In this document: positions 1 through 8,037 of the stretch, one piece after another
Layout: each line of letters starts with the position of its first letter
Position numbering within the stretch: position 1 is the first letter of the stretch
Assembly (NCBI RefSeq): GCF_001591825.1
Contig: NZ_BCVQ01000022.1
Location: forward strand, 1 to 64,000
Length of the DNA: 64,000 nt
Direction of reading: 5' to 3'
Origin: Rossellomorea vietnamensis NBRC 101237
GTDB lineage: Bacteria > Bacillota > Bacilli > Bacillales > Bacillaceae_B
Made by a program: the position numbers and the translations under genes
The notes under the pieces: model-generated
The model's database searches: none
The model's input: only the letters and a program-made list of their open reading frames with translations
Told to the model about the DNA's origin: nothing

Positions 1-2
1 AG

Positions 3-162
3 TTACTCTTTTTTTGTTTTGATTTGAAGTTCGAAGAACATAAAGATTTGTCTGATTTCTCCGCGTTTACATTCGGAGAAGTTGACTTCTTCCTCTATTA
101 GTTCTACGATATTAGTAAAAAGAGGTTTGACTCGAAAGGGTGGTACACTTGCAAGAGTCTTC
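3..162 (-). other. Start-less open frame at left edge
   Basis: On the minus strand a frame runs open for about 53 codons from just after an in-frame stop (about 163-165) to a TAA at 3-5. It has coding-like composition (ends ...GEIRQIFMFFELQIKTKKE) but no ATG, GTG or TTG in its first 38 codons, and it overlaps the start of the recombinase. It could be the tail of a gene truncated by recombinase insertion, or chance. A plus-strand frame ending at 99-101 is also open, so coding is not established. Confidence 0.2.
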
Positions 163-994
163 TAGTGCTACTATTGATCAATTTTTAACATGGCTTGAAC
201 ATGAAGGGAAATCATCAAATACCATCTCGACTTACCATCAGGAACTTAAAAAGTTTGAGGAGTGGTTACACACCACTCATAAAGAACTTATGAATATTAC
301 ACAAGAGGATGTTCAGGAATTCATCTTGTTCTTAGAAGATAAGGGTAAGAGTCCCACTACGAATGACAAGATTCTTGGAGTGATAAGGACTTTTGCAAAA
401 TACTTGAAGAAACCGGAAATTACGTTAGATATAAGAATGAAACAAGGTATTAAGAAAGATGAAATTGAGGTTCTGTCACTGCCGGAGTGTGATCAATTGT
501 TATCAGAAGTGAAAGAAAATGAGAACGAAAGAAATACTGCTATTGTGTATATGTTGCTTCATACAGGAATTCGTGTATCTGAGTTATGTGGGCTAAATAA
601 ATCTAATCTTGATTTACAGCTTAATCAACTTTCGGTTATTTCTGCTACTAATGATAAGAGAGTCATTCCTCTGTCGGATGAGTTGAAATATCATTTATTA
701 AATTATTTACCATTTAATAAAAAGGAGGAAGCTCTATTTGTTTCTAAATCTAATGAAAGAATGACGGAGCGTTCTGTTCAGTATATGTTGAAAAAATATG
801 GAGTCAATGCTCAAAAGCTGCGACATACATTTTGTCAGCAATTAATTGATAAAGGTGTCAGCTTGGAAATCGTCTCAAAGCTTGCCGGGCACAAAGACAT
901 TAATGTAACGAAAAAATATGCGAAATCCAGGATTCAACAAGATGAATACGAAAGAGCGATACGAAATACTTTTTCCAGGGAAACATGTAATTGA
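149..994 (+). CDS. Tyrosine recombinase / phage-type integrase
   Basis: This is a site-specific tyrosine recombinase of the XerC/XerD-like family, about 281 residues. The N-terminal half is a SAM-like core-binding domain (IDQFLTWLEHEGKSSNTISTYHQEL). The catalytic domain shows the first Arg in HTGIRVSELCGL, the second Arg in KLRHTF, and the C-terminal GHKDINVTKKYAK with the Tyr nucleophile. The residue that is normally the first His of the HxxR box is Gln here (CAA, AQKLRH). The start is taken as TTG at 149, because a GTG at 140 lies inside the AAAGGGTGG ribosome binding site. No partner genes or attachment sites were found, so it may be a stand-alone chromosomal recombinase or a remnant of an element to the left. 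Confidence 0.85.
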   Translation: MQESSSATIDQFLTWLEHEGKSSNTISTYHQELKKFEEWLHTTHKELMNITQEDVQEFILFLEDKGKSPTTNDKILGVIRTFAKYLKKPEITLDIRMKQGIKKDEIEVLSLPECDQLLSEVKENENERNTAIVYMLLHTGIRVSELCGLNKSNLDLQLNQLSVISATNDKRVIPLSDELKYHLLNYLPFNKKEEALFVSKSNERMTERSVQYMLKKYGVNAQKLRHTFCQQLIDKGVSLEIVSKLAGHKDINVTKKYAKSRIQQDEYERAIRNTFSRETCN

Positions 995-1022
995 TTTACT
1001 TGACTGGAACAGCTATGTAGAA

Positions 1023-1060
1023 AGAAAAAAGGATGCGAACTAAAGTCCGCATCCTTTTTC
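1023..1060 (+). terminator. Terminator of the recombinase gene
   Basis: GGATGCG at 1031-1037 pairs with CGCATCC at 1048-1054 around a TAAA-containing loop, preceded by an A-run and followed by TTTTT. It sits about 35 bases after the recombinase stop. Confidence 0.8.
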
Positions 1061-1188
1061 TATGAGTTTAAGATATTGACTTACCCAAAATCAATATCTT
1101 AGTAAGGGAGTAAGTAGCTAGCTTACAACCCAAAGTCTTATCGTACCTCTTCTTTATATCATTAATTGCAACATGATGTCGATGTGTA

Positions 1189-1228
1189 AAAAGTGGAATT
1201 CGTGTATTCGAATTCCACTTTTATTTTA
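1189..1228. terminator. Strong bidirectional hairpin in the 995-1399 gap
   Basis: A perfect 14-bp stem (1189-1202 with 1209-1222) encloses a TGTATT loop and has A-rich and T-rich flanks, so it could stop transcription either way. A weaker inverted repeat (AAGATATTGA / TCAATATCTT) lies at 1070-1099. The space between two terminators could hold a short transcript, but no convincing promoter or small ORF was found in this 400-base gap. Confidence 0.7.
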
Positions 1229-1399
1229 TATTTGAAATTTGATAGGTGATTTTGCACGGGTATAAATTCTCCCAAATGCTCTAATCATTGCACCTAATTA
1301 CTTTAAAGTATGCTAGCAGAAAGAATAATGAGAATAAAGTCCTTTTTTAAAAAGAAAGCGAATAATTTTTATAAAGGAACCTTTGAGGTTTATATCTGA

Positions 1400-4345
1400 T
1401 TACTCTTTTATGAAGTGATCCTTTAAGTAATCTACCCCATCTGCCTGAATAAACTTGCACCCTCCAGGAGTAGGCGTCTTCACCACCTCAATGGATAATT
1501 TATTCAACAGCTTAGTCAATGTCGTCTGCTCTGAAGGGGTGAGGAGGAATTGTACTCCGTATAAGAAGAAGTCCGACCCCTTTTCCTGCTTCCACACAAT
1601 TTTTCCTGGAAGGTTGACTGATTCACCGAGTATATGTGTGTGAAAATCAAAAGTGATCCCAGGTGATACAGGCAACCGCAAATGAGTCAGGAAGCGCAGT
1701 CCACCGGGTCCCATATTCTCTACCAACACTTCTGTTGTACCCACCAATGCCTGCTTTCCATTCACGCTTGCAATTGTCATGTCCGTGCTTAAAGGATATG
1801 TGAAGTCAATTCTGAATACTTCCCGTCTTTCCTCGACAGGGATGAGAGGCTGAGTTTGCTCGGTTGATAAAACCGGGTTTCGTAAATAGGCGAGAAAGTC
1901 TTCAGCAGGGACCGGTTTACTGAACAAGTACCCTTGTATGATGTCGCAGCCCTGCTGCTCCAGGAAGGTTCGCTGATCATCTGTTTCCACGCCTTCAGCC
2001 ACCACGTTTAAATGCAATCCATGTGCCAAGTGAATGATCGATTTCGTAATCTCGGCATCACTTTCGTTCAGGTAGTCCCGGATGAAACTCCGATCTATCT
2101 TTACGGTATCTACCTTGAATTTCTTCAAATATAAAAGGGAAGAGAATCCGGTTCCAAAGTCATCCAGGGAAAATTGTATGCCAATCTCTTTCAACCTTTC
2201 CACTGCTGAAATGAACGACTCTTCGTTCTGGATCAGGACACTTTCGGTAATTTCAAGATCGAGAAGGGAGGGATCCACTCCGGTTTCCTCTATGATAGTG
2301 AGAATGGTTTGCATCCAGTCATTCCGCAGAAAACGTTTGGGTGACATGTTAATGGATACCGGAACAGCGCGGACATTTGAACGTTCCCATTCTCTTATTT
2401 GTTCGCATACTGTCTGGATCACCCAATCAGTGATCGAAATGATAAGTCCGTTTTCTTCAGCGATGGGAATGAATTCATGAGGGGAAACGAGTCCCCACTC
2501 AGGGTGCTGCCATCTGATCAACGCTTCTGCTCCCAGGAGTCTACCTGTATTGGTATCCACCTTTGGCTGGTAGTGCAGAAGGAGTTCATTATTTTTAATC
2601 GCCTTCCGAAGATCCTTTTCTAGCTGAAATAGTTTATAAGATTCGATGTTCATTGAAGAAGTATAGATTTGAAAATTGTTTTTTCCCATTTCCTTCGCTC
2701 GGTACAGAGCGGTATCTGCCCTGCTTATGAGAGTCTCTGAGTCTTCCCCGTCGATTGGATAGACGGTCATTCCAATGCTTGCTGTAACAAATAACTCATA
2801 ATCTGAGATGAAGAAGGGTTCTTCCAATGATGTGATCAACCTCTGGGCAAACGACACGGCTTCTTCTGTATCCCTGATGTGACGAAGGAGGATGGTGAAT
2901 TCATCGCCTCCCATTCGAGCAACAAGATCAATGTCAGGGGTATTTTCACGCAGTCGGTTGGAAATCTCTTTTAATAAAACATCGCCCTTTAGATGACCCA
3001 GGGTGTCATTGATGCGTTTAAAGCCATCCATATCGATGTACAAGACGGCAAACGGTTTCTGTAATATGCGCGCGCTCTCAAGGAGGTCACCCAGCTCGTT
3101 TTCAAACATCCGTCGATTGGGAAGACCGGTTAAGTAGTCATGATAGGCGAGGTGGGCCATGGCTTCTTCTGATTTAATCTGTTCTGTGACGTCTGTGATG
3201 ATCCCGTCCAGTCGGATGAGTGCTCCCTCATGATCAAAGACGGGTATCGTATTATCTTCTATCCAGCGTATACTACCGTTCTTATGCGTGATACGGTAGC
3301 GTCCTTTCGGTGGCTTGGCCGTCGAGAGGGTTTCCTGCCTTGAATGATAATAGGAAAGATCGTCGGAATAAATGAGGTCAGCCCATACAATCGATCCTTC
3401 TACAAACTCCCTGGAGTTGTAGCCGGATATGCTCTCAATCCCTGTCGAAGTAAACAGTACTTTGTTCTCTCGTACATCCATGGACCAGATCCCTGCGTCC
3501 AGGTTATTGTAGATTTTCTTTACATGCTCTTCTTGCTCTTCCATTTTCGTTTGGATCTGAACTTGTTCCGTAATATCATGGGACGTCCCGATCATGCGGA
3601 CCGGACGCCTGTTCTCATCAAGGAGGACATCGGCATACTGATTCAATACCCGTTCTGAACCGTCTTTCTTTATGATGCGATAGGAAATACTGAAGGTGGA
3701 CTTGTCTTCAATGGCTTTTTTATAATGTGAATGGAAGTTTTCCCGGTCATCGGGATGGATTCGTTCATACACTTTCTCATAGGTAGGGACCTCGTTTACA
3801 TCCAAATCAAACAGGGTGTACATGTGATCAGACCACAACGCTTTGTTTTCGACAATATCAAAGTCCCACGTACCGATGTCCACCAGCTCTTCTACGTTAT
3901 GGACGTTCATTTCAAGCTTTGAAAGAATCGCTTTCTGGGCTTCCACTTCGGTGACATCACTAATCAGAAGCACAACACCAAAAATTTCGTTTTGATTGAA
4001 TAGGGGCTGAAGGTGGACACTTGTATCCATGAGCTGTCCGTCCTTGAGAATATGTACACTATGATACTGCTGGTATTCGCCATTTACAGCTTTCGTGTAA
4101 TGATCGAGAGTAGTAGGGATATACGGTTGAGGTACACAGTTTGCAATGAATTGCTGAATATTTCGAACCTTTTTCCCACACAAAATCTTGGATGCTGAAT
4201 TTGACGCGATGATATGACCGTCAATATCCAGAATATAAACGGGATCAGGATAGTGGTGGAACAACAACTCATACATATTCATCAGATGTTCGTCATCAAC
4301 TGAATCATTTTGCGATTTTCTTAGAAGATTAATAACATTTAACAA
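1400..4345 (-). CDS. PAS-PAS-PAS-GGDEF-EAL-PilZ cyclic-di-GMP protein
   Basis: A soluble composite c-di-GMP protein of 981 residues. There are three PAS-type sensor modules (about 25-140, 150-265, 275-395), a GGDEF domain (about 400-560) with intact GGDEF in VARMGGDEF, and an EAL domain (about 575-825) with GAEALIRW, ITESV and DDFGTGFSS. A C-terminal PilZ-like domain (about 840-960) has RREVFR and NMGPGG, so the usual Ser of the N/DxSxxG box is Gly. The inhibitory RxxD site before GGDEF reads PDID and is degenerate. Key residues suggest both synthase and phosphodiesterase could work, with PilZ as a built-in product sensor; that is inference. The start is TTG at 4345, nine bases after AAAGGGG. 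It is transcribed away from comK. Confidence 0.9.
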   Translation of the reverse strand: MLNVINLLRKSQNDSVDDEHLMNMYELLFHHYPDPVYILDIDGHIIASNSASKILCGKKVRNIQQFIANCVPQPYIPTTLDHYTKAVNGEYQQYHSVHILKDGQLMDTSVHLQPLFNQNEIFGVVLLISDVTEVEAQKAILSKLEMNVHNVEELVDIGTWDFDIVENKALWSDHMYTLFDLDVNEVPTYEKVYERIHPDDRENFHSHYKKAIEDKSTFSISYRIIKKDGSERVLNQYADVLLDENRRPVRMIGTSHDITEQVQIQTKMEEQEEHVKKIYNNLDAGIWSMDVRENKVLFTSTGIESISGYNSREFVEGSIVWADLIYSDDLSYYHSRQETLSTAKPPKGRYRITHKNGSIRWIEDNTIPVFDHEGALIRLDGIITDVTEQIKSEEAMAHLAYHDYLTGLPNRRMFENELGDLLESARILQKPFAVLYIDMDGFKRINDTLGHLKGDVLLKEISNRLRENTPDIDLVARMGGDEFTILLRHIRDTEEAVSFAQRLITSLEEPFFISDYELFVTASIGMTVYPIDGEDSETLISRADTALYRAKEMGKNNFQIYTSSMNIESYKLFQLEKDLRKAIKNNELLLHYQPKVDTNTGRLLGAEALIRWQHPEWGLVSPHEFIPIAEENGLIISITDWVIQTVCEQIREWERSNVRAVPVSINMSPKRFLRNDWMQTILTIIEETGVDPSLLDLEITESVLIQNEESFISAVERLKEIGIQFSLDDFGTGFSSLLYLKKFKVDTVKIDRSFIRDYLNESDAEITKSIIHLAHGLHLNVVAEGVETDDQRTFLEQQGCDIIQGYLFSKPVPAEDFLAYLRNPVLSTEQTQPLIPVEERREVFRIDFTYPLSTDMTIASVNGKQALVGTTEVLVENMGPGGLRFLTHLRLPVSPGITFDFHTHILGESVNLPGKIVWKQEKGSDFFLYGVQFLLTPSEQTTLTKLLNKLSIEVVKTPTPGGCKFIQADGVDYLKDHFIKE

Positions 4346-4439
4346 GCCATTTTTCCCCTTTCACCATAAAGGAACTTACAAATATACTATGAAAAATATA
4401 CCATAATAAGTATGTCAATTGGAATGGACTAAGGAGTAA

Positions 4440-4532
4440 TTTCGACGAAATCATACTCATTTCTTCAAATTGTGAGATTTTTCTTAAAAAACAACAAATA
4501 TAAATGGAAATATCCTGGGATTGGTATATAAT
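4440..4532. promoter_or_regulatory. Divergent control region between the GGDEF-EAL-PilZ gene and comK
   Basis: The 250-base gap is AT-rich. A TATAAT at 4527-4532 is a likely -10 for comK. A near-palindromic TTTCGACGAAA at 4440-4450 resembles a Spo0A box on the minus strand with one mismatch in the core. No clean ComK box pair was recognised. Confidence 0.35.
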
Positions 4533-4596
4533 AGTAATAAAGTCTCATATCTAAGAAAATTCTGATAATAGAGGCTAATGATAAAAAGGAAAAAGG

Positions 4597-5157
4597 ATGG
4601 TGTTTGATTTGAAAGGTTTAAAAGAAATGGTTACTCGAAGGACTGTGGCAATTTGTCCCGCGTATGATGGGGGTCATCAGTCGGTTGTCCATGACTTTGA
4701 TAGGAGAAAGACGTACAGTGGAAAGTCCTCCATGGAGATTCTGGACGAATCCTGTATGGCATACAGATCCACCTACGACGGAAGGATCAAAGCCGTCCGG
4801 CATGCATTCGACTACCTTAGAAAAACACCTCTCATGATCTGCCCGCAGCAATACATCTATGCGATACCCACCAAGGCCCCGACCGATTATGATTGCATAT
4901 GGCTGTTCTGCCAGCATATCGAATCAACCTCCACCAAAGAAGGAAAAACCTATGTGCATTTTACGAACGGAGAAGAGCTTGAAATCAACTGCTCAGAAAG
5001 CGTCATCACAAAACAAAGGGAAAGGGCAGCCATCACCATGACACATTTCTCCACCATCCCGACAATCTCATACATGAACCACAACGAAACCGGACTCTAC
5101 CTGCCTGGATTCCACTCATACCTTCACAACCCGGACGAACTTGGCGCCGATTTTTGA
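4597..5157 (+). CDS. comK: ComK-family competence transcription factor
   Basis: A 186-residue ComK-like protein (B. subtilis ComK is 192). ComK binds AT-rich K-boxes and switches on DNA uptake and recombination genes. The conserved central block is visible: ILDESCMAYRSTYDGR, then LRKTPLMICPQQYIYAIPT and an aromatic CIWLFCQHI, followed by VHFTNGEELE. The C-terminus shows the polar/aromatic tail typical of the family. The ATG at 4597 follows AAAGGAAAAAGG. The gene stands alone with its own promoter region and terminator. Its TGA stop is the first part of a REP-like half-site. Whether the organism is naturally competent cannot be told from this gene alone; many Bacillaceae carry one or two ComK paralogues. 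Confidence 0.85.
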   Translation: MVFDLKGLKEMVTRRTVAICPAYDGGHQSVVHDFDRRKTYSGKSSMEILDESCMAYRSTYDGRIKAVRHAFDYLRKTPLMICPQQYIYAIPTKAPTDYDCIWLFCQHIESTSTKEGKTYVHFTNGEELEINCSESVITKQRERAAITMTHFSTIPTISYMNHNETGLYLPGFHSYLHNPDELGADF

Positions 5158-5170
5158 GGGACGGACTTCC
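5156..5170 (+). repeat. REP-like half-site overlapping the comK stop
   Basis: GAGGGACGGACTTCC starts inside the comK TGA. It is the same sequence that forms hairpin arms at 21463, 27822, 31347 and 35757. Confidence 0.7.
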
Positions 5171-5198
5171 AGAAGATAGCAAACAATCGAATATAAAA

Positions 5199-5235
5199 AA
5201 ACAGGAGTAGGAAACGTGTTCCAACTCCTATTTGT
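5199..5235 (+). terminator. comK terminator
   Basis: AACAGGAGT-A-GGAA pairs with TTCC-A-ACTCCT around a short CGTG loop, followed by TTTGT. Confidence 0.65.
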
Positions 5236-5365
5236 CGTTGTTTGAATAAATTGGGTCTATTTGATGAGGATGTTACATAATTGAACCTAATAATGATCTG
5301 TTAACTGGTATGGTTTTGATGATCTTTGAAACTTATGTTATTTTTACTATATTTTTTATGCTCAT

Positions 5366-5484
5366 GAGTTGATTGGAGCGGAAGGTGCTGGAATAGTGGG
5401 AAAGTTAAAACCCCGTAGGGCAATGCCAGAGGAGGCTCAACTCACGCCCCGCGGAAAGCGAGCACCTGCAGCGGAAATCAACCA
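5366..5484. repeat. Dispersed Bacillaceae intergenic palindromic repeat
   Basis: The left end TTGATTGGAGCGGAAGGTGCT and the right end AGCACCTGCAGCGGAAATCAA are imperfect inverted repeats. I recognise the end sequences (GCGGAAAGCGAGCACCTG, GCGGAAATCAACCA) as a non-coding repeat common in Bacillaceae intergenic regions; that is from memory. In this copy the internal GC-rich part looks shortened. An extra inverted repeat, 5390-5406 with about 5538-5554 (16 of 17 matching), spans its right half. Most of the 5236-5600 gap is explained by this element. Confidence 0.6.
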
Positions 5485-5608
5485 GCACTCTCCTTTTCAT
5501 CAACAAGGGTTATCAAGGGATAACTATTAAAATAGAAAACTTCCCCACTATTCCCATCAAAAACAATGGTCTATCCTAAAATTTAATTTCATATAATATA
5601 AAATGTAA

Positions 5609-5660
5609 TTGAAATATTATTTTATAAACGAGTATAATAGAGTTAATGAAAACGCATACA
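5609..5660 (+). promoter_or_regulatory. murQ promoter with cre-like CcpA site
   Basis: TTGAAA (5609-5614), an 18-base spacer and TATAAT (5633-5638) form a good sigma-A promoter. TGAAAACGCATACA at 5647-5660 matches the cre consensus TGWAANCGNTNWCA at all but one position and lies at the expected transcription start. This predicts CcpA repression of the MurNAc operon in glucose. Confidence 0.65.
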
Positions 5661-5681
5661 GATTTCTGGGAGGAATGACTT

Positions 5682-6584
5682 GTGAAAGAAGATAATGTTT
5701 TTGAATTATCAACAGAGAAGGTGAACCAGAATACGCTCGGGATTGATACAGCGAGTACCGGCGAGATTCTTCACATGATGAATGAGGAAGATCAGAAGGT
5801 GGCGGAAGCAGTCCGGCTCGTCATCCCACAAATAGAAGAAGTCGTCGATAAAGTCGTGACATCGATCTCACAAGGCGGAAGATTGATCTATATAGGCGCC
5901 GGCACCAGCGGAAGGCTCGGTGTCCTGGATGCAGTGGAATGCCCGCCGACGTTCAGCGTGGACAGTGACGTCGTCGTCGGATTGATTGCCGGCGGTGAGA
6001 AAGCGTTCGTGAAAGCGGTGGAAGGAGCCGAGGATGATGAGGGATTAGGAGTGTCCGACCTGAAAGAAATCGGACTGACTCCTCTGGATACCGTTGTCGG
6101 GATCGCAGCAAGCGGGCGTACCCCTTATGTCATCGGTGGACTGAAATACGCGAGGGAACTTGGTGCCACCACGGTGTCTCTTTCCTGTAACACAGGATCT
6201 AAAATCTCTGCAGAGGCAGAGCATGCGATCGAAGTAGATGCAGGTCCCGAAGCATTGACGGGATCCACCCGGTTAAAAGCGGGGACGGCTCAGAAAATGG
6301 TCCTGAATATGATCTCCACAGCAAGTATGATCAAGCTTGGGAAGGCCTACGGAAATCTGATGGTGGATGTGAATATCAGTAACTACAAGCTAGAACAGCG
6401 GGCGATCGGCATCATAGAGAGCATCACGGGTGCTGATAAAGAAACAGCCGCAGCGACTTTGAAAAAGGCAAATAACGAAGTGAAACCTTCGATTGTGATG
6501 ATTACCCTCGGCTGCGGATACCAAGAAGCGAAGAGCCGCCTGGAAGATGCCAACGGCTATGTACGCCTGGCCATTGAAAAATAG
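5682..6584 (+). CDS. murQ: N-acetylmuramic acid 6-phosphate etherase
   Basis: MurQ cleaves the lactyl ether of MurNAc-6-phosphate to give GlcNAc-6-phosphate and D-lactate, in peptidoglycan recycling in the cytoplasm. It has 300 residues, the usual length. The SIS-fold signature is plain: LIYIGAGTSGRLGVLDAVECPPTF, then GVSDL and VVGIAASGRTPYVIGGL, and later NISNYKLEQRA. The GTG start at 5682 follows GGGAGG by eight bases. It is the first gene of murQ-murP-mupG, an order different from the mupG-murQ-murP-murR cluster of Staphylococcus aureus. No MurR-type RpiR repressor gene is next to it, so control may fall on the cre-like site or on a distant regulator. Confidence 0.95.
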   Translation: MKEDNVFELSTEKVNQNTLGIDTASTGEILHMMNEEDQKVAEAVRLVIPQIEEVVDKVVTSISQGGRLIYIGAGTSGRLGVLDAVECPPTFSVDSDVVVGLIAGGEKAFVKAVEGAEDDEGLGVSDLKEIGLTPLDTVVGIAASGRTPYVIGGLKYARELGATTVSLSCNTGSKISAEAEHAIEVDAGPEALTGSTRLKAGTAQKMVLNMISTASMIKLGKAYGNLMVDVNISNYKLEQRAIGIIESITGADKETAAATLKKANNEVKPSIVMITLGCGYQEAKSRLEDANGYVRLAIEK

Positions 6585-6604
6585 TCTATTTGTATAGGGG
6601 TACC

Positions 6605-6642
6605 TGTCCCGTCCCATTCATAGACATTAAATGGGAGGGACA
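6605..6642. repeat. Inverted repeat in the murQ-murP gap
   Basis: TGTCCC-G-TCCCATT pairs with AATGGGAGGGACA, a 13-bp stem with one bulged G and no T-run. It may set relative expression of murQ and murP by protecting mRNA ends. It resembles, but is not identical to, the GAGGGACGGACCT family. Confidence 0.5.
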
Positions 6643-6678
6643 CTCAATAGATAAAAGGAACGAAAGGGGAAGGTGAAA

Positions 6679-8037
6679 TTGACGAATAAAGAACTGGCTG
6701 GAGTCCTATTGGAACGGTTTGGCGGTGCTGATAATATCGCAAGCTATGAACATTGCATGACGAGATTAAGAGTGAAAGTGTACGACGAAGAACTCATTCA
6801 GAAAGCAGAAATCAAAAAAACCGAGGGTGTCCTTGGATTTGTAGAGGATGAAACGTATCAGGTCATCCTGGGACCGGGGAAGGTCAATAAGGTGACGGAG
6901 GAATTCGGGAAGCTGGTTGCCGAAACAAAAGGAGATATTGACCTGAAGGCCCGTGCAGCGGAGCAAAAGGCTGATCTGAAGAAAAAGAACGCGACACCAT
7001 TCAAGTTGCTTCTAAGACGCGTGGCGAATATCTTCATTCCCCTGATCCCTGCGCTGATTGCGTCAGGATTGATCACCGGGTTCACGAAATTCTTCGTGCA
7101 GGCAGGCTGGCTGAGCGGGGAATCCCAGCTTGTCATGATGCTTTCCATCATTGGTAGTGGATTATTCGGTTACCTCGGTATCCTTGTCGGGATGAATGCG
7201 GCGAAGGAATTCGGGGGCTCGGCGGCACTCGGTGGCTTGGCCGGGATCCTGATCATCAATCCGGCGATTGGTGATGTGACACTGTTCGGGGAAAATCTAC
7301 TGCCTGGACGGGGCGGATTGATCGGTGTCTTGATTGCCGCCATCTTCATGGCATTTGTTGAAAAGAACGTTCGAAAGGTCATTCCACAGGCAATCGATAT
7401 CATCGTGACGCCTACGATCGCGTTATTGGTTACAGGCTTATTGACGTACACGGTATTTATGCCGGTCGGCGGTTTTATTTCAGACATTATTACCAATGGT
7501 CTTCTATCTCTTATTGACATGGGTGGCCTTGTTGCCGGATTCGTCCTTGGCGCAACCTTCCTGCCTCTTGTCGTGACAGGCTTGCACCAAGGATTGACGC
7601 CTGTACATTTGGAACTGATCAATACAATCGGGGACGACCCGTTGCTGCCGATCCTTGCTATGGGTGGAGCCGGTCAGGTTGGAGCGGCATTTGCCATCTT
7701 CGTGAAAACGAAGAAGAAGAAGCTGAAGCGGGCAATCGGCGGGGCGCTTCCTGCGGGGATGCTTGGAATCGGTGAGCCGCTTATCTTCGGTGTGACTCTT
7801 CCTTTAGGCCGTCCGTTCCTGACTGCTTGTTTAGGTGCAGGATTCGGTGGGGCCTTCCAGGCGTACTTCGATGTGGCGACGTTTGCCATCGGTGTATCCG
7901 GTCTGCCGTTGATCTTCCTGGTCAATGCAGGGGAGATTCTCTACTATACTCTCGGACTATTGATTGCTTATGGGGCAGGATTTGCTTTGACGTACCTGTT
8001 CGGGTTCAAGGATGAAATGGCGAGTGAGTTTGAATGA
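6679..8037 (+). CDS. murP: PTS EIIBC transporter, MurNAc type
   Basis: A phosphotransferase-system permease that imports and phosphorylates N-acetylmuramic acid or MurNAc-glucosamine. The N-terminal EIIB domain carries the phosphorylated Cys in EHCMTRLRVKV, about residue 26. A linker (residues 80-115) leads to an EIIC domain with about ten hydrophobic segments and GIGEPLIFGVTLPLGRPF. There is no EIIA domain, as in other MurP proteins, so an EIIA must be borrowed from another PTS. TTG at 6679 is preferred: GTG at 6673 is only three bases after AAAGGGG, too close for a start. The stop overlaps the mupG ATG (ATGA). Substrate assignment rests on context. Confidence 0.88.
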   Translation: MTNKELAGVLLERFGGADNIASYEHCMTRLRVKVYDEELIQKAEIKKTEGVLGFVEDETYQVILGPGKVNKVTEEFGKLVAETKGDIDLKARAAEQKADLKKKNATPFKLLLRRVANIFIPLIPALIASGLITGFTKFFVQAGWLSGESQLVMMLSIIGSGLFGYLGILVGMNAAKEFGGSAALGGLAGILIINPAIGDVTLFGENLLPGRGGLIGVLIAAIFMAFVEKNVRKVIPQAIDIIVTPTIALLVTGLLTYTVFMPVGGFISDIITNGLLSLIDMGGLVAGFVLGATFLPLVVTGLHQGLTPVHLELINTIGDDPLLPILAMGGAGQVGAAFAIFVKTKKKKLKRAIGGALPAGMLGIGEPLIFGVTLPLGRPFLTACLGAGFGGAFQAYFDVATFAIGVSGLPLIFLVNAGEILYYTLGLLIAYGAGFALTYLFGFKDEMASEFE

